This document shows positions 42,808 through 52,307 of a DNA stretch of 64,000 bases, in pieces. Below the pieces are notes generated by a model. The model searched no databases. It was not told the origin of the DNA and was given only the letters and a program-made list of their open reading frames with translations. The stretch's first letter is position 1. The number at the start of each line of letters is the position of its first letter. Source of the stretch: JBOGCH01 sp051656645 (GTDB taxonomy: Bacteria; Bacteroidota; Bacteroidia; Bacteroidales; Marinifilaceae); the NCBI GenBank assembly GCA_051656645.1, contig JBOGCH010000045.1, positions 1 through 64,000 of the forward strand, read 5' to 3'. Both the position numbers and the translations under genes were made by a program.

Positions 42808-43558
42808 AGTTATTAAAATAGGAGGCGCCCTAATAGAGAATGGATCAATACTGGAGGAGCTTTGCGATGAGCTGACTAAGCAAACTCCTTTTGTACTTGT
42901 ACATGGGGGCGGAAAATTAGCGGCATCGCTTGCAGGACGTTTAGATATACCTGTGCAAATGATAGATGGACGTCGTGTTACGGATGCCGCTACTCTCGAA
43001 GTTGCAGTGATGTGTTATGCCGGATGGGCAAATAAGCTAATGGTATCACAATTGCAAAAACGCAGAGTGAATGCATGTGGTATCTCCGGTTGTGACTCTG
43101 GAGTTGTCCGTTCTGTGCGTAGGGCGAGTGACACAATTGACTGGGGCTTTGTTGGCGATGTGACGGGAGTGTCTACACAACCATTGCTAGAGATGTTAGC
43201 TAACGGTACAGTCCCGGTAATCTCGCCTATTACAATGAGCGATAGCTATGAACTTTTAAATAGTAATGCCGATGGAGTTGCAGCAGCAGTAGCAAAGGCG
43301 CTTAGTGCTACCCACAAGGTGGAGCTAGTGTATTGTTTCGACAAACCCGGAGTACTTGAGGATGTTAATAACGAGGAATCGGTAATAGCACAACTCAACT
43401 ATAGTGATTATGTGGAGTTAAAAGCCACGGGTGCAATCCATTCAGGAATGCTCCCAAAATTAGAAAATGCTTTTTCTACTCTAGCAGAAGGAGTAAATAG
43501 CGTAAGACTTACATCACATACCCATCTAAACAAGGGTACCGTGATAAAAATGAATTGA
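42794..43558 (+). CDS. argB: N-acylglutamate kinase
   Basis: Amino-acid kinase family enzyme phosphorylating N-acylglutamate. 254 aa. KIGGALIEN at the N-terminus and VHGGGKLAASLAG (about 36-48) form the ATP and phosphate loops; RRVTDAATLEVAVM and NSNADGVAAAVAKAL are substrate and nucleotide blocks; the LKATGAIHSGMLPKL end block is typical. It lacks the long N-terminal helix of arginine-inhibited hexameric forms, so feedback inhibition by arginine is less likely. It overlaps argD by 14 bp; argE follows after 1 bp. Confidence 0.95.
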   Translation: MEKIKVIKIGGALIENGSILEELCDELTKQTPFVLVHGGGKLAASLAGRLDIPVQMIDGRRVTDAATLEVAVMCYAGWANKLMVSQLQKRRVNACGISGCDSGVVRSVRRASDTIDWGFVGDVTGVSTQPLLEMLANGTVPVISPITMSDSYELLNSNADGVAAAVAKALSATHKVELVYCFDKPGVLEDVNNEESVIAQLNYSDYVELKATGAIHSGMLPKLENAFSTLAEGVNSVRLTSHTHLNKGTVIKMN

Positions 43559-43559
43559 T

Positions 43560-44597
43560 ATGACAGCGGAACAGGCCATAGCACTTTTGGAAAGAATTAT
43601 TACCATACCCTCTTTTAGTGGAAAAGAGAGTGAGGTTGCCAATTTAATTGAACAAACGTTGATTGAACATGGTTTTCAACCACAAAGACACAAAAATAAC
43701 GTGTGGGCTGTAACGCCAAATTATATTGCAGAGCGTCCAACATTACTAATGGATGCACACATTGATACAGTACGTCCACAAAAATCGTGGACGTTTGATC
43801 CTTTTACGCCAACAGTGGTTGACGGCAAGCTATATGGCTTGGGAAGTAACGATACGGGCGGCTCCATTGTCTCCATGTTAGCAACCTTTATTAATATGGC
43901 TAAGGTATCCAAAAGTTATAATCTAGTGTACTTAGCTTCGGCGGAGGAGGAGAACAGTGGTGTTAACGGCATTCAAAGTGTTGTGGATAAATTAGGACAT
44001 ATTGATGTTGCACTTGTAGGCGAACCTACCGGTATGCATCCGGCCATTGCCGAAAAAGGATTGGTGGTATTGGACTGTATTGCTCACGGGCGTAGTGGTC
44101 ATGCCGCGCGTAACGAAGGGATAAATGCCATCTATAAAGCAATGGAAGCCATCCAATGGATTCAAAACTACTCCTTTCCACAGGAATCGGAATTACTTGG
44201 AAAAGTAAAAATGACCGTAACTGGAATAGAGGCGGGGACGCTACACAATGTAGTTCCGGCAATGTGTAAATTTATGGTGGATATCCGGGTAAATGAACAC
44301 TATACCAACCAACAGGTGGTGGATGTCATAACTCAGAATATAGATTGTGAGGTACAACCTCGCTCATTTTCACTCAACTCATCGTGTATTGATAGCGCAC
44401 ATCCTTTAGTGCAACGTTGTATTGCACTTGGAAAAACACCTTACGGATCACCAACAACATCTAATCAGGCCGTAATCCCTTACACCTCATTGAAAATTGG
44501 TCCCGGCGACAGTGCTCGTAGTCATACTGCCGATGAGTATATCTATCTTTCAGAGATAGAGGAAGCCATAGAGCTATTTAAACAAATTGTAGAATAG
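43560..44597 (+). CDS. argE: N-acylornithine deacylase, M20 family
   Basis: Zinc-dependent M20 metallopeptidase-like enzyme that would free ornithine (or citrulline) from its acyl group. 345 aa. Metal and catalytic blocks are LLMDAHIDTVRP (His-x-Asp), GLGSNDTGGSIV (bridging Asp), ASAEEENSGVNG (catalytic Glu pair), VGEPTGMHPA and, at the C-terminus, GPGDSARSHTADEYI. In Bacteroides-type pathways deacylation follows carbamoylation, acting on acyl-citrulline; this would also fit here because no ornithine-specific carbamoyltransferase is in the operon. Confidence 0.92.
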   Translation: MTAEQAIALLERIITIPSFSGKESEVANLIEQTLIEHGFQPQRHKNNVWAVTPNYIAERPTLLMDAHIDTVRPQKSWTFDPFTPTVVDGKLYGLGSNDTGGSIVSMLATFINMAKVSKSYNLVYLASAEEENSGVNGIQSVVDKLGHIDVALVGEPTGMHPAIAEKGLVVLDCIAHGRSGHAARNEGINAIYKAMEAIQWIQNYSFPQESELLGKVKMTVTGIEAGTLHNVVPAMCKFMVDIRVNEHYTNQQVVDVITQNIDCEVQPRSFSLNSSCIDSAHPLVQRCIALGKTPYGSPTTSNQAVIPYTSLKIGPGDSARSHTADEYIYLSEIEEAIELFKQIVE

Positions 44598-44612
44598 GAT
44601 AAAATATACGAT

Positions 44613-45950
44613 ATGAAACTGTGGGATAAAGGATTTTCCATCAATGCGCTAACCGAGGAGTTTACCGTTGGTAAGGACAGAGAGTTGGATTTAATGCTTG
44701 CAAAAGCCGACGTAATGGGCAATATGGCCCAGTTAAAAATGTTACGCAAAATAGATTTGTTGTCTCAAGAGGAGTATAACAGCATTCATGTTGCGTTACA
44801 AAACATAGGTGAGCATGTATTGAGCGGCGACTTCGCCATTGCCGATACGATGGAGGATATTCACTCACAGATTGAATATTTACTTACAGAACAGTGTGGC
44901 GAAGCAGGTAAAAAAATCCATACCGGACGCTCGCGGAATGACCAAGTGCTTACCGATTTGAAATTGTTTACAAGAGAGGAAATGCTTGAGGTGGTGCAAT
45001 TGGTAGATAGGTTATTTGATCTATGGATAAAAAAGGCTGGCGATACCAAAGATATTTTAATTCCCGGCTACACCCATCTACAAGTAGCTATGCCATCGTC
45101 ATTCGGAATGTGGTATAGTGCCTATGCCGAATCCCTAGCCGATGATTTACTGTTTGTAAAAGCTGCTTATGATGGAGTAAATACCAATCCACTTGGAACA
45201 GGTGCAGGCTATGGAAGTTCTATACCTCTAGACAGAGCTTATACAACTACACTACTTGCATTTGACGATATTGCTTACAATCCTATTTACGCACAGATGC
45301 AGCGCGGCAAGATGGAAAAACAGGTGTTATTTGCGCTCGCTGCCATAGCTACTACTGTGGGGCGTTTTGCTGCCGATGTATGTATGTACAGCTGTAGTAA
45401 CTTCCAGTTTATTAAATTACCGGATCAGTTTACAACAGGTTCAAGCATTATGCCGCATAAAAAGAATCCGGATATCTTTGAGCTTATTCGTGCCAAATGC
45501 AATAAAATACAGGCATTACCAACACAACTGGCAATGATAGGTACAAATCTTACATCAGGGTATTTCCGCGACATGCAAGTAACTAAGGAAATCTATCTCC
45601 CTGCATTTAAGGAGATGAAGGATATACTTACCATGCTTATAACTGTAGTGGAACAAATGCAGGAACAGCAAGGTGTAACGGATGCGGAAATATACGACCC
45701 TTTATTTACGGTTGAAAGTGTAAATGCCTTAGTTGCTCAGGGTGTTCCTTTTAGAGATGCATACAAACAAGTAGGTGCACAGGTAATGAATAAAACATTT
45801 CAGGCCGACAGATCCCTTGCATTCTCGCATACTCATGAGGGTAGCATAGGTAATCTGTGTTTAGAACAAATTACAGCACGTTATAAAAAACATCGTAGCG
45901 GATGGAATGACGAAGTAATTCTTAACCTCTACAACCAGTTAATGAAGTAA
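44613..45950 (+). CDS. argH: Argininosuccinate lyase
   Basis: Splits argininosuccinate into arginine and fumarate. 445 aa, fumarase/aspartase superfamily. Signature GSSIMPHKKNPD (about residue 283) contains the flexible catalytic-Ser loop; HTGRSRNDQVLTDLKLF and PGYTHLQVAMPSSFG are the other conserved regions. It is the last gene of the operon; no clear terminator is visible before the anSME promoter only 10 bp downstream. Confidence 0.97.
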   Translation: MKLWDKGFSINALTEEFTVGKDRELDLMLAKADVMGNMAQLKMLRKIDLLSQEEYNSIHVALQNIGEHVLSGDFAIADTMEDIHSQIEYLLTEQCGEAGKKIHTGRSRNDQVLTDLKLFTREEMLEVVQLVDRLFDLWIKKAGDTKDILIPGYTHLQVAMPSSFGMWYSAYAESLADDLLFVKAAYDGVNTNPLGTGAGYGSSIPLDRAYTTTLLAFDDIAYNPIYAQMQRGKMEKQVLFALAAIATTVGRFAADVCMYSCSNFQFIKLPDQFTTGSSIMPHKKNPDIFELIRAKCNKIQALPTQLAMIGTNLTSGYFRDMQVTKEIYLPAFKEMKDILTMLITVVEQMQEQQGVTDAEIYDPLFTVESVNALVAQGVPFRDAYKQVGAQVMNKTFQADRSLAFSHTHEGSIGNLCLEQITARYKKHRSGWNDEVILNLYNQLMK

Positions 45951-45959
45951 GCTTTAACA

Positions 45960-45988
45960 TTGAAACGAAAGGAAAATTATTATTTTTG
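45960..45988 (+). promoter_or_regulatory. Promoter of the sulfatase maturase gene
   Basis: -33 TTG (45960-45962) and -7 TATTTTTG (45981-45988), 18 bp apart, giving a leader of under 20 nt. Confidence 0.65.
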
Positions 45989-46012
45989 TATCACTATTGA
46001 AAAGAGAATAAT

Positions 46013-47275
46013 ATGTCTGATACAACTAATAATACAGCTTCCTTTCTGTTTGAACAACAGCGAAGCACCTTAAAACGTCCATATACCGTAATGCCCAAGT
46101 GTGTTGGACCGGTATGTAACTTAGATTGCGACTATTGTTACTATTTGGATAAGGAAGCATTATTTCCCGATAAACCGTTTACAGTCTCCTCCTATAAAAT
46201 GGATCGAGATACTTTAAGAACCCTTATTCGTGATTTTATCGAAAGCCAACCTCAGGAGGTTGTAAACTTTGTATGGCACGGTGGTGAGCCCTCCTTGTTG
46301 GGCGTGGATTACTTCCGCGAGGTATTACGCATTCAACAAGAGTTTGCAAACGGCAAGGAGATAACCAATGCATTTCAAACCAATGGAACTTTAATCACTG
46401 ATGAGTGGGCAGAATTTCTTGCAGCTAATAATTTCTTATGTGGTCTTTCCATTGATGGTCCTAAACGTTTTCACGATGCGCATCGCAAATTCCCTAATGG
46501 CCGTGGTACGTGGGAGGTCGTGGTACGTTGTGCCGAGATATTTAAACGACACGGAGTGGAGTTTAACGCCATGTGTGTAGTTAATGCCTCTAACAGTAAG
46601 CATCCGGTTGCCGTTTATAATTTTCTTAAGGAACTAGGCGCTAAGTTTATGCAATTTAGCCCCATTGTAGAGCGTATTGCCGAAGACGATGATGCCCAAT
46701 TTTCTCTTGTATCCAACTGTTATGATAAACGCACAGCTGTGATGCGCGAAAATGTGACACCTCAGGATTGGGGAAATTTTCTATGTCGCATATTTGACAC
46801 CTGGGTGCGTAACGATGTAGGTTCCTATTTTGTAAACTATTTTGACAACACATTAGCAGCATATATGGGCCAACAACCTGCTCTATGCTCAATGGCCAAA
46901 TATTGTTGTTGCGCTCCAGCTGTTGAACACAATGGCGATGCCTATTGTTGCGATCATTTTGTTTTTCCGGAATATTATCTTGGAAATATACACCAAACTC
47001 CGCTACCGGAGATGGTGAAAAGCGATAAACAACTTTTCTTTGAAGAGGAAAAGGAACGTAGCTTGGCACAACAATGTAGAGAATGTAAATACCTTGCAAT
47101 GTGCGGCGGCGATTGTCCCAAAAATCGCACCTTGCTAAATGCACAAGGCGAATACATCACGGAACTATGTGCCGGATTTAAGCAATATTTTGCTCATACG
47201 GAGAAGTATTTCCAATTTATGGCTAATGAGTTGCGTCACCAGCGTCCGCCGTCAAATGTTATGAATTTATTTTAA
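46013..47275 (+). CDS. Anaerobic sulfatase-maturating enzyme (radical SAM, SPASM)
   Basis: Converts the active-site Ser or Cys of sulfatases to formylglycine without oxygen, in the cytoplasm before export. 420 aa. The radical-SAM cluster is CNLDCDYC (Cys35, Cys39, Cys42), followed by VWHGGEPSLLG for SAM binding. The SPASM region binds two more clusters through CSMAKYCCCAP, CCDHF and CKYLAMCGGDCPKNR. Length and blocks match anSME. A Ser-type sulfatase substrate is present in this window (10-1410); one maturase usually serves all sulfatases of a genome. Its own promoter and terminator make it monocistronic. Confidence 0.95.
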   Translation: MSDTTNNTASFLFEQQRSTLKRPYTVMPKCVGPVCNLDCDYCYYLDKEALFPDKPFTVSSYKMDRDTLRTLIRDFIESQPQEVVNFVWHGGEPSLLGVDYFREVLRIQQEFANGKEITNAFQTNGTLITDEWAEFLAANNFLCGLSIDGPKRFHDAHRKFPNGRGTWEVVVRCAEIFKRHGVEFNAMCVVNASNSKHPVAVYNFLKELGAKFMQFSPIVERIAEDDDAQFSLVSNCYDKRTAVMRENVTPQDWGNFLCRIFDTWVRNDVGSYFVNYFDNTLAAYMGQQPALCSMAKYCCCAPAVEHNGDAYCCDHFVFPEYYLGNIHQTPLPEMVKSDKQLFFEEEKERSLAQQCRECKYLAMCGGDCPKNRTLLNAQGEYITELCAGFKQYFAHTEKYFQFMANELRHQRPPSNVMNLF

Positions 47276-47288
47276 CACAACATAGATT

Positions 47289-47316
47289 GCGCTGTTTATA
47301 TAACAGCGCTTTTTTT
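47289..47316. terminator. Terminator of the maturase gene
   Basis: GCGCTGTT (47289-47296) and AACAGCGC (47302-47309) with a 5-nt loop and T7. It lies between convergent genes. Confidence 0.92.
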
Positions 47317-47339
47317 GTGCCAAAATTCAAGCCGAAGCT

Positions 47340-48788
47340 TTATTCACCTCTCGATTTCTCTATATAGTAGTTTGCTTTTTGTAAATCAGGTTTTGTAAAA
47401 AGGGATACGAGAATAAAAATCAAAAACGACAGACTCATACCATAAATAATTTGCTCAGCAGAGCCCGGCTTCCAAAATGTTGGAATAGTAACACCCATCT
47501 GTATGAGTAAATTACAAAGAGAATATGTTATTCCAAAAACAATACTACACACTGCTCCTTTATGTGTTCCTCGTCGCCAAAAGAAACTCATTACAATGGG
47601 GATAAAACAACCGGTAGCTAAAATGTCGGCAGCAATCCATGAAACCTCTAAAATAGAACGCAAGTTTAGAGCTATTATTAAGCCAATAAGCGTTGTTACC
47701 GTTGTTGAGATAAGACCTATTTTTACTAAAAGAGTCTGCTTAGCCGATGGGTTTATCCTATCCTGATAAATATCCTTCGATAAAATCATACTTCCGGTGT
47801 TAATTAAAGAATCCATAGTTGACATAATTGCCGAACAAACACCAATAAATACAAGGGCTCCGGCTACCGGTGACATAAAATCTTTTGTCAATGCCGGTAT
47901 AACACCTCCTGCGGGTAATGTGTCATAAATAGGAATTGCCGACATTCCGGTAAATACTGCTATGGCGTACAAAGGGATGTAAATAAACAAACTTACAATG
48001 GTCATCTTGTATGCATCCTGCGCTGTGCGTGTTGCCATTATTCTTTGCCAAACATTAGCCTGAATCATCCAAGCTGCTCCAAATGTCAACACGTAAATCA
48101 TATTATTTCCAATATTATGAAGGAAATCAAAATATTGTGTTTGATGTTTTGCTTCGACAATGGCTTTAATCTCATTCAAGTTTCCTCCGGAATAAAACCC
48201 AATATAGCAAACGTATAAGGTTGAAACTGTCAAAAAGAAGAATTGTATAACATCGGTAAAAACAACACCTCTAAATCCCGAAAATAAGGAATAACTTAAC
48301 ACAATAACAGTGCCTATCAATACACCCCATTCATAGCTGAAATCCAGAAAACCTGAAAAGAATAACCCAATGCCCACCATTTGCGATGCAGCCGATAGCA
48401 TCATAAATAAATATACAATAACCGAAACCAATACGCCGGCAGTTTTACCATATCGTAGAGTAATCATCTCCGGTTGTGTCATAGCCGGAATTCGTCGTAT
48501 TTTTTTAGCCAAAACCGCCATTAATATTGTAGAGAAAAGTACAGGCATTGCATATACCCAATAGGCGCTAATACCATCGGTAAAGGCTAAATCGGCGGTG
48601 GAGAGTGCCGATCCGGCGCCCCACCATGAAGCAATAAAAGTTAATGACAAAAGCCAGAAAGAGAGCTTTCTGCCACCCATATAATAATCCTCAAGAGATT
48701 CGTTTCTATTCATCCTAATTACTACAACCATGAGTAAAATGAAATAGATAACTAAACCTCCTAATGAGTATAAAACAATATCTTTCAT
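47340..48788 (-). CDS. Sodium:solute symporter (SSS family)
   Basis: 482-aa inner-membrane symporter of the SSS family with about 13 helices. Typical pieces are DYYMGGRKLSFWLLSLTFIAS (helix 1 entry), ASWWGAGSAL, TQPEMITLRYGK, YSLFSGFRGVVFTDVIQFF (the SSS signature region) and an unwound helix near SAIMSTMDSLINTGSM with Ser/Thr residues for sodium. The substrate is not predictable; family members carry sugars, sialic acid, proline, pantothenate or carboxylates. It is monocistronic and divergent from the ABC-F gene. Confidence 0.92.
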   Translation of the reverse strand: MKDIVLYSLGGLVIYFILLMVVVIRMNRNESLEDYYMGGRKLSFWLLSLTFIASWWGAGSALSTADLAFTDGISAYWVYAMPVLFSTILMAVLAKKIRRIPAMTQPEMITLRYGKTAGVLVSVIVYLFMMLSAASQMVGIGLFFSGFLDFSYEWGVLIGTVIVLSYSLFSGFRGVVFTDVIQFFFLTVSTLYVCYIGFYSGGNLNEIKAIVEAKHQTQYFDFLHNIGNNMIYVLTFGAAWMIQANVWQRIMATRTAQDAYKMTIVSLFIYIPLYAIAVFTGMSAIPIYDTLPAGGVIPALTKDFMSPVAGALVFIGVCSAIMSTMDSLINTGSMILSKDIYQDRINPSAKQTLLVKIGLISTTVTTLIGLIIALNLRSILEVSWIAADILATGCFIPIVMSFFWRRGTHKGAVCSIVFGITYSLCNLLIQMGVTIPTFWKPGSAEQIIYGMSLSFLIFILVSLFTKPDLQKANYYIEKSRGE

Positions 48789-48985
48789 GTTGTTTACATT
48801 GTTAAGTTCAATTCACGTAATGAAGGTTTTACGTTTACGTTCCATAAATATAAACATATAAAATTATATTTTTATTTGTTTCATAGTTTTGATGCTGTGG
48901 AATGATAGTTTCCTTTAAAATAACTTTACAAAATACGCTCATTATGAATACATTTATGTTATTAGGAATTTAGCCGCTAAGTGAC

Positions 48986-48993
48986 TATCTTTG
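48986..48993 (+). promoter_or_regulatory. -7 element before the ABC-F gene
   Basis: TATCTTTG followed by CACC, a typical Bacteroidetes promoter end, 35 bp before the start codon. The -33 box is weak. Confidence 0.55.
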
Positions 48994-49028
48994 CACCTCT
49001 TAAATGAACAAGTTACTATATTCAATTT

Positions 49029-50969
49029 ATGATTTCAGTAAACAATGTGAGTGTGGTTTTTGGTGGTTTTTATTTGTTGGATCAGGTTTCATTTCTGATA
49101 AACAAAAAAGACCGCGTGGGACTTACGGGACGTAATGGTGCCGGAAAATCAACGCTATTAAAAATACTTGCCGGAGTAAATCCTCCAAGTGAGGGTACCG
49201 TTTCAATGCCCGGCGATTTACGTATTGGTTATTTGCCACAAACAAAAGTGTATGTTGACGGTAATACGGTACGCGATGAGGCAAAAAAAGCTTTTGCCGA
49301 CGTGTTTCAACTTCGTGATGAGGTTGAGAAATTAAACGGAGAGCTAGCAGAACGTACAGATTATGAGTCGGCCAGTTATTTAAAACTGTTGGATCGTATT
49401 ACCTCTCTTAATGAGCAACTTGCCATTAGAGGTGAGAACAATGTAGACAAAGAGGTTGAAGTTGTATTGAAGGGGTTAGGTTTCACGTCTACCGATATGG
49501 AACGTAAGTGCGAAGAGTTTAGTGGAGGATGGCGTATGCGTATTGAGCTAGCTAAAATTTTGCTTGCCCGCCCTGATGTTTTCCTATTGGATGAGCCTAC
49601 CAACCACTTGGATATTGAAAGTATTTCATGGTTAGAGTCCTTTCTTCAAACCTATCCGGGTGCTGTGGTGCTTGTTTCGCATGACCGTGCTTTCCTTGAC
49701 AACATTACAAAGCGTACGCTTGAGATATCGTTGGGAAAGACGTATGATTATAAAGTAAACTATTCAAAATTTGTGGAACTGCGTAAAGAGCGTGTTGAGC
49801 AACAAATGCGTGCGTACGAGAATCAGCAGAAACAAATTAAGGATACGGAGGATTTCATTGAACGTTTCCGTTACAAAGCAACTAAATCCGTACAAGTACA
49901 ATCCCGTATTAAGCAGTTAGAAAAAATTGACCGCATAGAGGTTGAGGATTTAGATACTCGTGCTGTAAATATTCGTTTTCAACCTGCCGTGCGTACAGGA
50001 GAACTTGTGGTAACAGGTAAAAGTGTAGGCAAAGCCTATGACTCACTTCAAGTATTGAAAGATGTTGATGTTGAGATTAAGAGAGGCGAAAAAGTTGCTT
50101 TTGTAGGTAAAAATGGGGAAGGTAAATCTACGCTCGTTAAAATGATTATGAATCAAATTCCTTACGATGGGGAGTTAAAAATAGGTCATAATGTACGTAT
50201 AGGTTACTTTGCACAAAATCAGGCCGATTTGCTTAACGGTGAAGATACCGTACTAGATAGCGTTGACCAGGTGGCACAAGGCGATATTCGTAAAAAAATG
50301 CGCGATTTGTTGGGAGCTTTTCTATTTCAAGGAGAGGATGTTGATAAAAAAGTAAAGGTTCTCTCGGGAGGAGAACGTACACGTTTAGCAATGGTCCGCT
50401 TACTGCTGGAGCCATATAATGTGTTGATACTCGATGAGCCAACCAACCACCTTGATTTACGTACAAAGGATATTTTGAAGGAGGCACTAAAAAACTTTGA
50501 AGGAACAGTGATTGTAGTATCACATGACCGTGACTTCCTTACAGGCCTTGCCGATAAAGTGTTTGAATTTGCAAACAAACAGATAAAGGAATATCTAGGA
50601 GGAATAACACAATTCCTTGAGGTGAAAAAGATTGAGTGTTTCCGCGAATATGAAAAAATGCACACCACCGATGCCGTAAAAGAGGAGAAGGAGGAACGTG
50701 TAACGGAAAGTAAACTCTCTTTTGAGGAACGAAAACAGCTAAATAGAGAAATTAAAAAAGCCGAGAAAGCTGTTGAGGAACGAGAAAAAGAGATAGATAA
50801 ACTGGAAACCGCTATTGCCGGATATGAAGAACGACTTGCTACCGGCGAAGCGGGCGATGAGCTACTAAAAGCCTATGGCGACACCCGTGCCCGTTTGGAC
50901 GCATGTATGCAGGAGTGGGAAGAAGCACAACTGGTATATGATGAGTTAATGGCACAACGTGATGAATAA
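49029..50969 (+). CDS. ABC-F family ATPase (Uup/EttA-like)
   Basis: Soluble protein with two ABC domains and no membrane part, 646 aa. Walker A is GRNGAGKST and GKNGEGKST, signatures FSGGWRMR and LSGGERTR, Walker B LLDEPTNHLD and LILDEPTNHLD. A linker of about 80 residues between the domains (P-site tRNA interaction motif) and a C-terminal coiled coil at about 555-645 point to the Uup type. ABC-F proteins bind the ribosomal E site to relieve stalls, and some protect against antibiotics; nothing here marks a resistance type. It is followed 25 bp later by rlmB, so a translation-related operon is likely. Confidence 0.93.
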   Translation: MISVNNVSVVFGGFYLLDQVSFLINKKDRVGLTGRNGAGKSTLLKILAGVNPPSEGTVSMPGDLRIGYLPQTKVYVDGNTVRDEAKKAFADVFQLRDEVEKLNGELAERTDYESASYLKLLDRITSLNEQLAIRGENNVDKEVEVVLKGLGFTSTDMERKCEEFSGGWRMRIELAKILLARPDVFLLDEPTNHLDIESISWLESFLQTYPGAVVLVSHDRAFLDNITKRTLEISLGKTYDYKVNYSKFVELRKERVEQQMRAYENQQKQIKDTEDFIERFRYKATKSVQVQSRIKQLEKIDRIEVEDLDTRAVNIRFQPAVRTGELVVTGKSVGKAYDSLQVLKDVDVEIKRGEKVAFVGKNGEGKSTLVKMIMNQIPYDGELKIGHNVRIGYFAQNQADLLNGEDTVLDSVDQVAQGDIRKKMRDLLGAFLFQGEDVDKKVKVLSGGERTRLAMVRLLLEPYNVLILDEPTNHLDLRTKDILKEALKNFEGTVIVVSHDRDFLTGLADKVFEFANKQIKEYLGGITQFLEVKKIECFREYEKMHTTDAVKEEKEERVTESKLSFEERKQLNREIKKAEKAVEEREKEIDKLETAIAGYEERLATGEAGDELLKAYGDTRARLDACMQEWEEAQLVYDELMAQRDE

Positions 50970-50994
50970 TAAAAGACAGAATAAATAACCCGAT

Positions 50995-51765
50995 ATGGCT
51001 AAGTTTAAACAAGAGTATATCTACGGAATACACGCTGTTCTTGAAGCGATAAATCAGGAAAAAGAAATTGATAAAGTTTTAATTAAAAAAGGAAACCGTG
51101 GCGAGCTGTTCCAAAAACTGTTTGCTACCGTACGTGAAAAGGATATTGCTTTTCAATATGTTCCTGAGGAGTTTTTCAAGTCTTTCGCAGACAAAAACCA
51201 CCAAGGTGTATTGGCGGAGATTTCTCCTATCGCTTATAGCGAAGTTAACGAGGTATTAGATCAGGCCGAAGCTGAAGGACGTGTTCCATTTGTTCTTGTG
51301 CTTGACCGTATTACGGATGTACGTAACTTTGGTGCTATTGCACGTAGTGCGTCATGTAGCGGAGTGGATCTTATCATTATCCCTACAAAACATTCGGCAA
51401 AAATATCGTCCGACGCGATTAAAACATCAGCCGGAGCGCTTTATCATATCCCGGTAGCAAAGGTACCTAACTTAAAGAAAGTGGTACGCGAATTGAAATT
51501 TCAACGTGGAATGCAAATATATGCAGCCAGCGAAAAAGCACCCAAATACTATACTCAAGTTGATATGAAAGAGCCTCTTGCCATTATCATGGGATCGGAG
51601 GATAAAGGTATCGACGAAGGGTTGTTAAATGTTGTTATGGAACAGATTAAAATTCCTCAAGTGGGCGAAATTGACTCTTTAAATGTGTCGGCTGCTGCTA
51701 CCGTACTTATGTATGAGGTATTCCGTCAACGAGGTTTTGAGGAAATTAAACCGGTGCAGGAATAG
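50995..51765 (+). CDS. rlmB: 23S rRNA 2'-O-methyltransferase (TrmH/SpoU family)
   Basis: SPOUT methyltransferase, most like RlmB that methylates a conserved guanosine (G2251 in E. coli) of 23S rRNA. 256 aa. The N-terminal substrate-binding domain begins YIYGIHAVLEAI. The knot motifs are DRITDVRNFGAIARSA (catalytic Arg and Asn), IIMGSEDKGIDEGLL and IDSLNVSAAATVLMYEVFRQ. It is second in the operon behind the ABC-F gene and ends at a strong terminator. Assignment to RlmB rather than another TrmH paralogue rests on the IHAVLEA start and the length. Confidence 0.9.
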   Translation: MAKFKQEYIYGIHAVLEAINQEKEIDKVLIKKGNRGELFQKLFATVREKDIAFQYVPEEFFKSFADKNHQGVLAEISPIAYSEVNEVLDQAEAEGRVPFVLVLDRITDVRNFGAIARSASCSGVDLIIIPTKHSAKISSDAIKTSAGALYHIPVAKVPNLKKVVRELKFQRGMQIYAASEKAPKYYTQVDMKEPLAIIMGSEDKGIDEGLLNVVMEQIKIPQVGEIDSLNVSAAATVLMYEVFRQRGFEEIKPVQE

Positions 51766-51796
51766 AACTCTATTTACAATTTACTCTATATTATAA

Positions 51797-51842
51797 TAAA
51801 ACTCATACCCAACGTTTAGTGCGTTAGGTATGAGTTTTTTTT
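51797..51842 (+). terminator. Terminator of the ABC-F/rlmB operon
   Basis: AACTCATACC-c-AACG pairs with CGTT-a-GGTATGAGTT around a 7-nt loop, then a run of T. Confidence 0.92.
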
Positions 51843-52307
51843 GTGTATTTCCATTCCCTATAATCTATTGTGTAAGCCGTTGTATGCTACTTATTGAATG
51901 ACACCGAAATATATGTGGTAAATAGTCTACTGTTTTACCATATATTGAGCCTATCTTATTATGTTATAATATCGCTATTATGCTTCGAATCTGTTTTGTC
52001 CCTGTCTGGGTTTCATTCAGGTTTCATTCAGCTTTCATTCAGGTTTCATTCAGGTTTGGGGTACGATACCTGAATGAAACCTGAATGAAAGCAGAATGAA
52101 ACCTGAATGAGATAGCACGCAATAACGATTGAACCGGTATTGTGTGTGATGGATAGTATGATTTATTCCAATACCTAGATGAAGTGCTTAGAGTAGAAAA
52201 TCCATATTTTGAATGGTGTGGCTGGCTAAAATAAAGGAAGGGGTAGCGGATAAACTTTTTATATGCTTATCGTATACGCAAAGAAAAGTAGTTTATATAA
52301 AAACATT
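51843..52307. other. Gap holding iteron element 2
   Basis: About 465 bp with no gene apart from the inverted iteron array at 52011-52112. An in-frame ATG at 52263 could extend the next gene by 15 residues but these do not match its family. Confidence 0.55.
52011..52112. repeat. Inverted array of 11-bp iterons, element 2
   Basis: Four left units (TTTCATTCAGG, TTTCATTCAGC, then TTTCATTCAGG twice), centre TTTGGGGTACGATA (52055-52068), then four right units (CCTGAATGAAA twice, GCAGAATGAAA, CCTGAATGAGA). Left and right arms form a nearly perfect 44-bp inverted repeat, and the variant third unit sits at the matching place in both arms. The reverse complement of the centre, TATCGTACCCCAAA, resembles the centre of element 1 (TATGACCACCCAAA), so the two are homologous in opposite orientation. 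Confidence 0.93.
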
